Source of the DNA: Acridotheres tristis
Lineage: Eukaryota; Chordata; Aves; Passeriformes; Sturnidae
NCBI GenBank assembly: GCA_037013685.1
Contig: CM072889.1
Location: 10,921,976 to 10,985,975 of the forward strand
Direction: 5' to 3'
Length of the DNA: 64,000 nt
Part shown: positions 26,304 through 37,112 of the stretch, piece after piece
Position numbering within the stretch: the stretch's first letter is position 1
How the letters are laid out: each line of letters starts with the position of its first letter
The notes under the pieces: model-generated
Databases searched by the model: none
What the model saw: only the letters and a program-made list of their open reading frames with translations
Told to the model about the DNA's origin: nothing
Made by a program: the position numbers and the translations under genes

Positions 26304-29300
26304 TAAATCAGCTTACACAATTTTCAACAAATTGAGTTTTTACAATCTGGTGGAAGCTCTAATTATGCTGTCATAAAAATCTCAGCACTGTTGAAATCTT
26401 ATTTCTGAAGCTCTCAAAGTGGTATCTATAAAGGATTTTCATTCCCATTTTTTTCTGATAATGGACAATATACGAGGTCTCAGATTAGAGATAGCAATCT
26501 GGGACATGCCCCTTCCATCACCTCTCTGACATATGAAGCCAATAAACAATGGCTGGGTTTTATTAAGTTGCATTAAGGACCAAAGTCTCAAGCTCTGACT
26601 ACTCACTTAGACAAAGTTCCCAGAGATAAGGACAATTTAAAGTATGTGTTTCACACAGTGGGGAAAGACTCCCCTTTCCAAAGATGAAACATGGTTTTAA
26701 ATGCCTTAATTCATGAGGTGCCATAAGTAAGTGTTTAAAGACAGATATCACAAAAATCAGACTTCCTTGTGTACCAGAAACATAAAGAACTTCAGGAAGA
26801 CACTGCAGAAAATTTCAAGGAGACAAGAAGGATTTTTTACAAGGGCAATGAGAACAGACATTTTATAGAAATAGCTCAGGTTTAGCAAACGTCTGCCAAA
26901 GTCCTGGGAATTTCCATGGGAAACCCACATGTGGCTCACTTGCTGCCTTTTGGCAAAACTGGCCTTCCCAGCCTGCTGCTGGGGACAGGCCATGGACACA
27001 ACACCCAAAGAACATCTTCCAGCTCATGGCCTCCAGCTGGCATGGCCTTGGGTGGGCACAATGAGGATCACAGGGCTCTGCAAGAGACCCAGAGGTCAAG
27101 GCAGGGAGGCCCCTCAGGGCAACTGGGTACCCTGCTTCAATTATGAACAGGATAAAAGTTATGTTTCCAATTCAATCATTTCAGTGTGCTTAGCCTTCCA
27201 GTGAAATGGAAAAATTGAACAGATCTGTTTGAAGCCTGCTGGTGTAACTCAGGTCTCTAACATTTAGATTATCACAAAATCTTTACTACTTGTACTTATA
27301 CCTTTGGCATCAAATATACAACATTTAGAGCAACACAGCATAAATGTAAAATCCATTTAAGAGAGGTAACAACAGTTGGGTGTTGACTGGTCCCCCCAAA
27401 AGCTGGCATTACTTTTCCATCAGCAGTCAGGAAATAATTCCTTTGCAAAACTTGCTTTAGTTTGTGAAAAAAATTGATGTTCAAATGAAATATATTCTTC
27501 TGTGATTTTGTTTTTAAAGGAAAGCATGTGTTTCTGGTCTAATTTATCCAAGAAATTCCTTTAAAATTTGAATCAAACAGAATTTAATTTCAGCTTTGTT
27601 TGAATGAAATTATATTAGATAGAAGAATTGTCTGCCATGGAGAAGGTAATCAGTATTCATTGCCAGCTGTAAGGTGTCGGCTAGGCTGACATGTTGACAA
27701 TGTGTATTTCCACACGTCTTGTTTTAATTTCAAAGCACAAATCTGTAATGTAAAATTGTATATTCCTAAGGCTGCACTATCATTCAAAACTGGCCATGTT
27801 TGGTCAGACTAAAATTCTCTCTTGCCCAACATTTCCAGATTCCTAACAAAAAAACACAGGGATTTATTGAACCAAAGCTTTTTTTAGTGCACTCTTCCAT
27901 AGCCATTGTTTCCTTACTAGAGGTAGTATCCCAGGTTCCTTTGTTACAGCACAGCTTGGGTTCAGAGTACACCTGTAATTTGGGATACATTGCTATTGCA
28001 AACATGAACTCCTATGACACCGTGGGAGCAGAGCCTGGCTGTTTGCCCTGCAGCTTACAGTGCATAGACAGCATTTAGAGGTTATATAAATAAGCACAAC
28101 AAGCCATCCAATCCACTTTAACATTAACTATTTGCATAATAGTCTCGTATTTTGGCTCACACACAGTGGATGATGACAGTACCAACAACAGCAGGGCAGG
28201 GAACGTGGAGGAGTTGGAAGCTTTAAAGGAAAAATGTTACATTTTGCTGTAGACCAAGATCTTAAAGATATCATTTGTCTACTTGTACTAATATATTTTA
28301 AAGAAAAGATTGCTGAAAGTGTACCATGCAGCCAGCCACGAAGCATGCACAGGATAAGCCTTACACCTTAATTGCATGGAGCAGAATGCCATAGGAGGAA
28401 GAGCTTACTGAGAGGAAAAACAGAGGAAGAAGAAGCAAGTAGTAAGTATTAGGGATATATTATATTATGTGGACTGCAATGATCGAACACAGAAGAATTC
28501 ATAGAATGCTCAACTCATTTCTAGAATGGCTCGCTGTCTGCTCCAGCAGTGGCTGCTCCTGGGGAACAGGTGAGTGTCACCACCACATCTTATTCCCAAT
28601 TGCATACAACACCACCAGTGCTGGAGATGTGCAGTACCAAACATCCTGTCAGGCAAGATCAGAGGCTAGATCAAGAACTGCAGCCTCTGTCAGCAAGGAG
28701 AAGGGCTGGGCAAAGCCTTCCTTCGCTATGGGTAACTCCATCTCCTCCACCTTCCTCCTGAATGACTAAGCAGCCACTTGGGCACACCATATGCATGCAT
28801 TTGTACCTGATGATGACTCTCTGGAACACAAATCCTGCTCATCTTTTAAGTGCTATCATTTCAAAATGTGCCAACATACTTTATTTTTGGTAATAGCTCT
28901 TCATCTAACACAGTAAGACAAGTGTACTCGCTCAGTCCCTTGATACTCTTTAAATAACATTCTTAGCAAAGAGCATCTTTTGCCAGGAGCAGCAGGCTCA
29001 CCCCCCCTGGTTAGAGGCCAGGCTCCCAAGGGTGCTGTGCACAGTGTCCCACTCACTGCACCAGCTCCACGGCAGGATGGGGGGCAGAAGCAAGCAAAGC
29101 TGCTCTGTTCCCTGGCATGCATTGAAGAGTGAGAGCCCATGAGGTCCATGCCTTCAGGAGGTGGTCAGGGCAGCAGGTGCCTCCCCTCCTCACTCAAAAC
29201 CTGATCCTGGGGTCCATGCAGACCCTGAGCACTATTTCCAGACTCTTCCCTGTTCCCCAGCAGACTCCTCTTGCCCATGTACCTGCTAACACAGGTTTGC

Positions 29301-29736
29301 CCTTTTTATTACAGTTCAGTTCAGAACAAATATGAAACTCCCCAGTATGTTTGAATTGCGCTCAGCATTTTTTCATGTGGCAAGGCAGCTGCTCCCTGGC
29401 AGTCTCCTTATCTACGGCAGAAATCAATGCAATATTCTACTTACCTGCGATAAGCTGCATCTTCAGGCCATAACAAAATCCATTTTATAAGGGATTTTCA
29501 ATGTTGTCTAAGATAAAATTATATAAATTTTTAAAATTAAAGTAACATTTATACTTCAACAATTAATCTAATATTATATAAACACATAATGCCTTCATAG
29601 ATTTAAAATAATTTATGGATTGTTCGTTGAGTTTTTTTATTTTGGAAGTCATAACATGCTTGTCTTTGTCTTGTGTTTGCCTAATGTATGCAGCCCTAGC
29701 TGCACTACCAGATCTAACATGGTTACTTTTTTACAG

Positions 29737-29919
29737 CTTGGATGAACAAAATGTAATCAACCAGACTCTCTACGAAGTCCCACCCTTTCTAGAAAACACC
29801 CTTTACTCTGGGTATAGAGAAAGCCACCTAACTTATGAAACACAAATCTTAGTACCTTCAGGAAATAGCATGAAAAATAAACCCCCCTTGTATGTAGAAA
29901 CTATCTATAATGCACGGAG
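29737..29919 (+). CDS. Weak internal exon candidate, 183 bp
   Basis: A pyrimidine-rich acceptor ('ggttacttttttacag') ends at 29736, and an acceptable donor (cggag|gtgatg) begins at 29920. Between them lie 60 open codons plus split codons at both ends (183 bp, entering and leaving in the same phase). The translation starts LDEQNVINQTLYEVPPFLEN and ends with a segment rich in Y, E and P. It contains one N-glycosylation sequon (NQT). The composition is more protein-like than the surrounding frames. I do not recognise a family. The in-frame TGA right after the donor means it could only be coding if spliced. Many frames of this length are expected by chance in 64 kb, so this is a lead, not a gene call. 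Confidence 0.18.
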
Positions 29920-32454
29920 GTGATGTCAGATCAGGTTTCCACAGCTAACATACATTTTTCAGCATTAATGAGTGGATGTTCTCAAAAGTTGGAAATGACA
30001 CATTCTCCTTCCTCCCTTTTTATAGAAATTTCTCTACTTCAAATGTTAAATCGATTTTTAAAATTTTTTTTCAGTGAAAATGTCAGTGGAAAACCTCACA
30101 TGCACAGGTGGAGTCAGAGAAGGTAGGGGAATGAGTTGGCCAAGTCTCCAAAATCTGTTGATTCTGGAAGATTCTGATCCTGGAGGATCTGGACAGAAAC
30201 TCAGTTACCCAGACTAGGAGAGCAACTGGACATGAGAAGGAAGGTTGAAGTCAGGGCAGACTTGTGCAATCCCTCTGTAACAATAGGTCGGGTCAGCACA
30301 GCCTGGCAGCAGCAGCAGTGGGATGTAGCAGCTGCTCCTGGTAAATAAACATCCCCAGACTACTCAGAAATGAAAACCACACCAGTTAAATAAACTGAGG
30401 CTTATTAATACATCTATAGAGCAAGGCAGCTTGGAAAATGTGTTGCTTTTGTCTGGTAATTAAGAAAAGCAGTTCGTGTGACTCCAGTGGATTATCAGGG
30501 AATGTAAGTCCAGCCCTTTCAAATGCCAACATTGTTCTACCACCCCCCACGTTTTAACAAAGTCACAGTGTAAAAAGGACTAATTAGTATGTTATGAAAA
30601 GGCAGACATCCAGAGATGATATGTGAGGCATTTCTGTACCAGAACCTGTAATTAATTACTTTGTGCTGGAGTTCAGATAGGTGTATTGAAAATAAAAGAT
30701 TACCCTGCCTTCTTGCAAATCTTCGAGGGGTCATTATTAATATTGTTTTTGTTATTTTGACTGACATTTCTCGTTCTCTTAAATGCATTGTAATTTCGCT
30801 CTTAGGAAAAGAACTATATGGAATGTTTTCTTTAAAATTTTCAAAGTATTTTCTAATTCTTTCCCCTTAACACATCTCTTGCTCTGTAAGCCTTTCCATA
30901 ACACAGAAATGAAAAACAGCAAAGATACGAGTATTCATAATCCAACACAATATCTAGGTAATATGTTTAATTAATGTGAACAAAATTCATCATTTTATTC
31001 TGGTTATCAAGATGGTTTGAGACACACAGGATTTTCAGCAAGGATGAAATTCATGCCACGGCCTACAAAGCTCTGTTAGAAACTTACTTTGGATGCTTTT
31101 TTGCATCTTGTAACTACCAATTACTCTACAAGTTTATTTCCATGCTCATGTGCTGGTTTATACATACACTTAGTAGAAAGATGAAGTTGCAACTGGTATC
31201 ACAAGAGCATTTACATGCTGCTCAAACTAATTATTTGGACAGAAATGACAAATTGTGCTTTAAAAAGGAAAATAGCATTGCCAGAGTTTCTAATGTGAAG
31301 AAAGTACAGTTAAATTGAACAATTTCCTATTTCATTCTGTCCCAATAACTTGTCCCAGTCTTCTGAAATATTAATAAAAGAATAATTATTGCCATTTATG
31401 GTCAAAATAAGATGCTGTTAATGGTATATTATTTTACAGCAGTTGCTAGTATTTTCCCTTAGCAATTGCCCATTTATTTGACTTGCACTTGGCACCAGCT
31501 TGTTATTGCCCTCAGTATTACAAGAAGGCCATATTTAAAGAGGAAAGAAATGTCCTTAGCATTAACATTAATCATAAAAACACTGATTTTTAGAATAAAA
31601 ACAGAAAAACATTTTTTGGGGGGGGTCAGTGAACTGTCTAAAACTACATCTGTACAGCCTGAGATCTTGTTTAACCAGATCAACATTGGGTATAGAACCC
31701 CATTTACTGAACAGATTTCACAGGGAGCTCATGACAATCCTGCCTGGACTCTCTTCCCAGCTGGATTCCCCAGCTGGATTCCCAAGCCATGGGCCAGCAG
31801 GCAAGAGTCTTTGTGGAGATTATCTGCCAGAGGCAAAATGATGTTTTACTCACAGCAAGACACACGAGTGTTCCACTGCACTGACTGGAGCAGACACCAA
31901 AGAACACAACAGCCCTGTTCCCTTTGCCTAGAGATTTTCTTCTTTCAATTTCTAACACTTCAATGGTAGCTCAGTCCCAACCTCACTGGAAGCAGCACCA
32001 GCTACCCACCAAGGTTTCCAGGAGGTGCTGGGACCCATCCACTCAGATAAAATTGTAATTGCAGGACCAAATAAAAAGGGAAGTGAGGTAAACACACAGT
32101 GATATCTCTTTGCTTATAAGCTTTTGTGCTGGAATTAAAACTAAACATCCTTCCCCTCCTAAGAAAGAAAACTAACTTGAAACTGTTAGGTGTTGCTGGG
32201 CCTGTTTGCACCTCAGTCCTCAGGCCTTGAAACTTTTGGAATATTTTTTAACATTATATATAGGAAAAATGTTACATTAATACACCCTACATCTAGTTAA
32301 ACTTGTCAATTACTTCCTCTAAGAGTAGTCATAGACTTTCTGCTACTAAAAGAACAGGGAAATATAAACTGCATGCGTTTCCTCACAATAGTCTAATAGT
32401 AGTATTTGTGCAATAATTCCCAGAAAAATAGTTTGTAGTTACATGTGACCATGT

Positions 32455-32474
32455 AAAAAAAAAAAAAAAAAAAA
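32455..32474. repeat. (A)20 homopolymer
   Basis: Twenty consecutive A bases. No retroposon body was recognised immediately upstream, so a retrotransposon tail is possible but not shown. Confidence 0.85.
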
Positions 32475-35369
32475 TCATGCATTTGACATATTATTATAAA
32501 CCAAGACAATAATATTTTCTTTTTGGCATTATTCTTACTGTTTCCCCACATAGAAACAGAAAAAAAAATCACAATGATCCTTAGGATCTGCTTTAAAACC
32601 AGACAGCATCTTCACGCTCTTCACCAGTGTAAGGTTTGTAACCCACAGCTAACATAGGTGCATGAAGGATGCAGGGGTTGTCAGGAAATCCCACCCTGTA
32701 TCCCATGTTCTCAGAGAAAATGTTTGCCTGTACATGGGTCAAATTACACAGATGATTCCTCCTGTACTGGATAAGCTTAGAAGAGAGAACATTTCTTGTT
32801 TAAACAGATAAGCCACAGAGCAACACCATCATTTTCTTTCTTACTTCTCTCATAGAATGAAGACACAGACAAGAGTGGATTTTCTCCAGGGTAATCTCCA
32901 CAGCATGGCTTTGCAAATACAGATTTCTAAGAGTAATATACAATCCTCACTCATGTGAGTGATTTCAGAAAGACTCTGTGACTTCATCATCATTGCCTCA
33001 CAGCTCAGTGGGACATAGCAAGTTACGAAGCCCATCAGTTTTCAATATCATGCAGGTTCACTCCAACATCCCTTCCTAATTTTTAATGCATCCTGCCCTT
33101 GAGCATAGCTATTTGATATTACAGGTAAGGCTGCACAAGCATATGGTGAGTGGAGGCCCAGTGAGCTGGAACATCCTGTTTCAACTGATATTCTGCAGAA
33201 CTGCTTGGCTGTAGGAGCTCAGCAATATATTTTGATAGGCTTGACTATGAAGCTATAGATCTAGTTTGCTTCTCACTTGGATATTGTTCATGCTTCAGTT
33301 ATCACACACAAATTTAGTGATAAGCAATATTAAGCAGAGCACTCTGTATTGCAGCTCTGCCCAAGAGGGCTGATAACAGATCCCAGTCTCTTTATGATTT
33401 TTGGCTCCACAGGAACCTGAGTGACTGCTTCCCTGGGAAACAGAAGGCAATAAGTATTCTGAGCTTCATGTCAATGCAATGTCTATCACATCCCTCTTGC
33501 ACTTTTACCAGGAGCTTCAAAATTCTTGGTGGAAATCCTAAAATGGAATACCTTTTTGCTAGTGCTTTTCCTGTAAGGCTGCTATGATGCAGAAATAACT
33601 AGTAAGGATATTTTAGCAGCTTGCTATGCATGAAAATGCATGATCTTCAAAACAAGACTGCTGATAGCAATTAGCATGTATTTATATGTGGAACTGCTTT
33701 CTTACCTGGTTATTGCAGTATACAGAAACAAGCTTTCAGCTTGATATGTTACAAACCCACAGAATTCTTAATTTAATGCATATCCGGCCCAGTCAGAACA
33801 GTAAAGAATCACATACAGCTATCCCATTTTTTATAGCACATTTATAGCTCACTTTCAGGAGCTTAAATCCTGGCTTTTCTTCCCTTGTTCCATTCTATCA
33901 GAAGGAAATTTTCCTATAAAGACTTAATAATCTAACTCCCATATTATTTAAGTATGTTGTTTGCAGGCTCGGAGTTCTTTTTGCCTTCAAATTTTATTAT
34001 TGTGGCCTGATATTTTCCTTAAAATATCCAGAGGTTATACATGTCCCCACACTGTCCACCCTATCGTGCTGATGCCACCTTATGAACATCAGCACACAAG
34101 CCCTTTCCCTGTAAACAGGCTGCCCTTTTCTTCTTTCCAGATTATTCAAGATCACATAAGTAAAACTGTGAAATTAAACAGTACATGCAGGAAACTGCAA
34201 GAAGACATGGATCTCTTGCCCCTTGGCCAATAAAAGTACACAAAATGATTCCAAATTTCCCCAAGTGCTGCAGCAGATGACAAAGGCTTTCCTTTTCTTC
34301 CGCCTTGTGTCTTTGACACTCTTGTATATTTTGGCTCTAGGCCAAATATTCCAAAGCTCCATGTATTATTTGTTGTCATTCCTTAGTATTTTATACAGTT
34401 CTGGATTTACTGGGGCCAAAACCTTTTATTTGGAAGGATTTGCTTTCAACTCTAAAATTATTGGGCTTTTCAGAGGGGAAAAATCAAATGCATGTTCAGA
34501 TAAGAGACTGAAGATAAAGAACCAAAGATAAGGAACCACAGGAGCAAAACACTCCTTGTATCACTCTGGCACAGACCTGTTTTATAAAATTGAAGAGGGT
34601 TTCTGATTAAGGTCAATAAGGTAAAAGAATCTTTATGTTACCTACACTTAAACTTACAGCATGATCTGGTAAACCATTTGTTACAGTGCCAAAGGAGACC
34701 CCTTTTTCCAAATCCTTACTCTCAACAAAATAATAACATCAAATTGAAGCATTTCCAGTGGTTGCTTTGCATTGAAGCACATCTGCCCTGTTGCAAATGA
34801 ACACAGAACCCCAGTGATTCTTTTGTGCATCTCTGTCTGTCCAGCAAATTACAAAGTGCTGAATTCATTTGAGATGTAGAACAAGAGTCTCAGTAGATAC
34901 TGAGTATGTTGACTTACCATAAACAAAGGTCTAGCTCCTGCTAAGAAATGAAAACCATATAGATCATTCAAATGTACTCTCTAACTCTCACAGAAAAATT
35001 TGGAGTTATCTGACTGATAAAATATGCTAATTAAGTTTGATTGTTTTATTTCATCTTAAAAATTGTCTGGAAACACTGGAGAATATTTTGTTTGGCACCA
35101 AGAGAACAGCAGACTCACATGAATGCCAGATTCCTGTGTTATTGTCTGTCCTGTTCCAGAGCCTCAGGATTCCACATCAGTGCCACTGCACAGTTTTGAA
35201 TTCCCATACGAGGAAAAATGGACAAAAGATTCACATGTTGGATTTACCTACTTCAGCTTTGTTTTTACATGCTGTAGAAGTCTCCTTAGTGTTTTAGGTG
35301 AGACAGTGTGCTAGGTGGGCTATTAGAACAATGTGCTTAGTTAGGAACCAGAAGTATAAAATGAGTAAC

Positions 35370-35402
35370 CATTTTATTAAGCCACAATGGCTTAATAAAA
35401 TG
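35370..35402. repeat. Perfect 15-bp inverted repeat with 3-base loop
   Basis: The left arm 'cattttattaagcca' (35370-35384) and the right arm 'tggcttaataaaatg' (35388-35402) are exact reverse complements around a 'caa' loop. The arms match perfectly and the spacing is minimal, so the DNA could form a cruciform and any transcript a tight hairpin. No T-run or gene end suggests a terminator. The likely origin is a local templated duplication. A piece of a palindromic mobile element is another possibility. Confidence 0.9.
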
Positions 35403-35407
35403 AGATA

Positions 35408-35470
35408 AAACAAGCAAACAAACAAACAAAACTGAAACCAAACAAACAAAAACCAAAAAACAAACAAAAA
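35408..35470. repeat. CAAA-rich low-complexity repeat
   Basis: Impure tandem CAAA and CAAAA units follow directly after the hairpin. Units such as 'aaccaaacaaacaaa' interrupt the run. It is simple-sequence DNA. The long minus-strand frame across it (35294-35554) is an artefact of the missing stop codons in repeated TTTG. Confidence 0.85.
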
Positions 35471-35483
35471 GCCCCCAAATATT

Positions 35484-35514
35484 ACCACCCACCACCACCC
35501 CCCACCCCCCCCCC
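35484..35514. repeat. C-rich tract with G-quadruplex potential on the minus strand
   Basis: ACC units grade into C-runs separated by single A bases, ending in ten C before an A-run. On the minus strand this gives G10, G6, G3 and further short G-runs with one-base loops, which satisfies the usual G-quadruplex pattern. The plus strand could form an i-motif. The tract is also likely to be length-polymorphic. Confidence 0.85.
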
Positions 35515-36828
35515 AAAAAAAAGAAGAATAATAAAAAATGATTGGAAGGGTCAATTTAGTTTGTAACTTTTTTTTTTTTAAGCTTTGGCCACCCTGTAAG
35601 CAAGAATCCTCTAATTTTCATCTGGATTAGCACTGATTCCCAGATGAGAGAGCTTCATAGTCAGTTTTCTGAAACCCATGCAGGAATAATGAGTAACTCA
35701 AGAGCACCAGGCTCTGGGGGTGTGCAGTCTATTGGTGTATTGCCTCTTGAAGACCCCTGGGATTTCTTAACAAGATTCTAATGGGATCCAACAAGGGCAA
35801 CTTTGATATCCCATGTGGTTTGAAAGATATGTCAACCAAACCACAGAGACCATGAATCTGAAAGGCAGCTGACAAAGCTAGAAGAGAAGTAGAATTTGCC
35901 AAGATTCCAAAAGAAGATTTATATGTCAGATTACTGACTATATTTCAGAAGCTGTCATTTCTAGGAACATCAGTTGGAGATACAATTATTTATTACTACC
36001 TCTACAGAGCGCCATAGACATTAGGATGTATGTGCAGACATTACAGCAGCAAAAAGAGACAGAACGAAAGGAAATAGGAGGAGAGCGAGAGCGGACTATT
36101 ATTTTTTTTAATTTTAATTTTTTTAAGCCTCTAATGTTTTCTTAAGAGTTAATCCGGATGCATATCACCTTTGATGGTTTAATTCACCGTCTCAGCTCAC
36201 AATTTAATTTTGCTCATGAGCTTCTATGAACTATTCTCCAGAATTTTTTTAATGGGAGTAATGCTACCTCGAGGCAGCAACTAACTTCAATCATAGTAAA
36301 TGTGTTACAAATAAATTCTGGTCTTGTTCTTGAGGACCTTCAAGGAACCCTGCTATCCCAAATTCCCTTCTGTCAGCACAGCCTCCTGCTTAGAACCTCT
36401 CAACACCTAAGGCTTCTTTCTTTCTCAGAGAAACAATCATATACATTATTGAACATGCTGTAGCAGATATACTACATTATTTTGTTACCACACAGCTTAA
36501 TAGCATTCAAACAGAATGTTATAAACACATAATAAATATCAATCTTGAAAGGATATTAAAAATTCAAAGAATACTAAATTACCCCATGTAGGTGAACTAA
36601 AGCAATTATAAATTAATAAGCATGAAGGAAGTTGAAATTCTGAAGTTCTAAACAGGTGATTTAAATGTTTGAAAACTTATATAAAACACTGGGAGAACAG
36701 ACAAAGTTTCTAATGTCACAATTTCATCTCATCTTTTCTCAGTACTAGTACATGGTTTTATGCCCAAAAATATAACCAAAAGAGTCAAGAAATAATTACT
36801 TTTCTGTACCTGTAACTTCATCCACTGA

Positions 36829-37112
36829 TCACAGAATGGCTTGGGTTGGAAGGGACCAGTTCCACCCCCCTTCCATGGGCAGGGACACCTTCCATAAGCC
36901 CCATCCAACCTGGCCTTGAATATTTTTCCAGGTATGGGCCTCCACAGCTTCTCTGGGTGCCCTGTGCTGGGGCCTCACCAAGCTCAGAGTAAAGAATTTC
37001 TTTATCATAGCTGATCTAAACCCTTCTCTTTCAGTTTAAAGCCACTCTCCCTTGTCCAATCATTTAGCTCTTCTGTAAACTGCCACAACTCTGTAAAACC
37101 ACTCCTTCCTCA
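36829..37112 (-). mobile_element. CR1 LINE, truncated 3' end
   Basis: The plus strand begins with 'tcacagaatggcttgggttg' and 'gaagggacc', the reverse complement of the CR1 3' terminus. It continues with 'ccatgggcagggacaccttc', 'ccatccaacctggccttgaa', 'gggtgccctgtgctggggc', 'agaatttctttatcatagct' and 'tttaaagccactctcccttg'. The element therefore lies on the minus strand and is truncated at its 5' side at about 37.1 kb. Its internal text differs from the copy at 12.66 kb, so it is from a different CR1 subfamily. There is no ORF, and the copy is inactive. Confidence 0.93.

Larger units (their letters stand above)
20551..29736. other. AT-rich non-coding DNA, no gene recognised
   Basis: No gene is supported. 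A MIR-like remnant near 23.3 kb, an A-rich tract near 23.87 kb and an ancient retroposon trace near 26.27 kb are listed separately. A locally GC-richer patch lies at about 26.93-27.13 kb. It has overlapping frames on both strands but no splice-flanked frame that looks like protein. Confidence 0.6.
29920..36828. other. AT-rich non-coding DNA, no gene recognised
   Basis: No gene is supported. A 167-codon frame at 31466-31969 has no domain-like content and overlaps frames on the other strand. A 20-A tract (32455-32474) and the hairpin/low-complexity cluster at 35.37-35.52 kb are listed separately. A 13-bp local duplication of 'cagctggattccc' lies near 31.76 kb. Confidence 0.6.

Noticed and set aside
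31466..31969. A 167-codon plus-strand open frame
   Set aside because: Low protein-likeness, no domain, overlapping open frames on both strands, no CpG-rich promoter and no convincing splice sites. Consistent with chance.
35294..35554. An 86-codon minus-strand frame rich in F, W, G and V
   Set aside because: It is the translation of the CAAA-rich and C-rich low-complexity DNA, not a protein.
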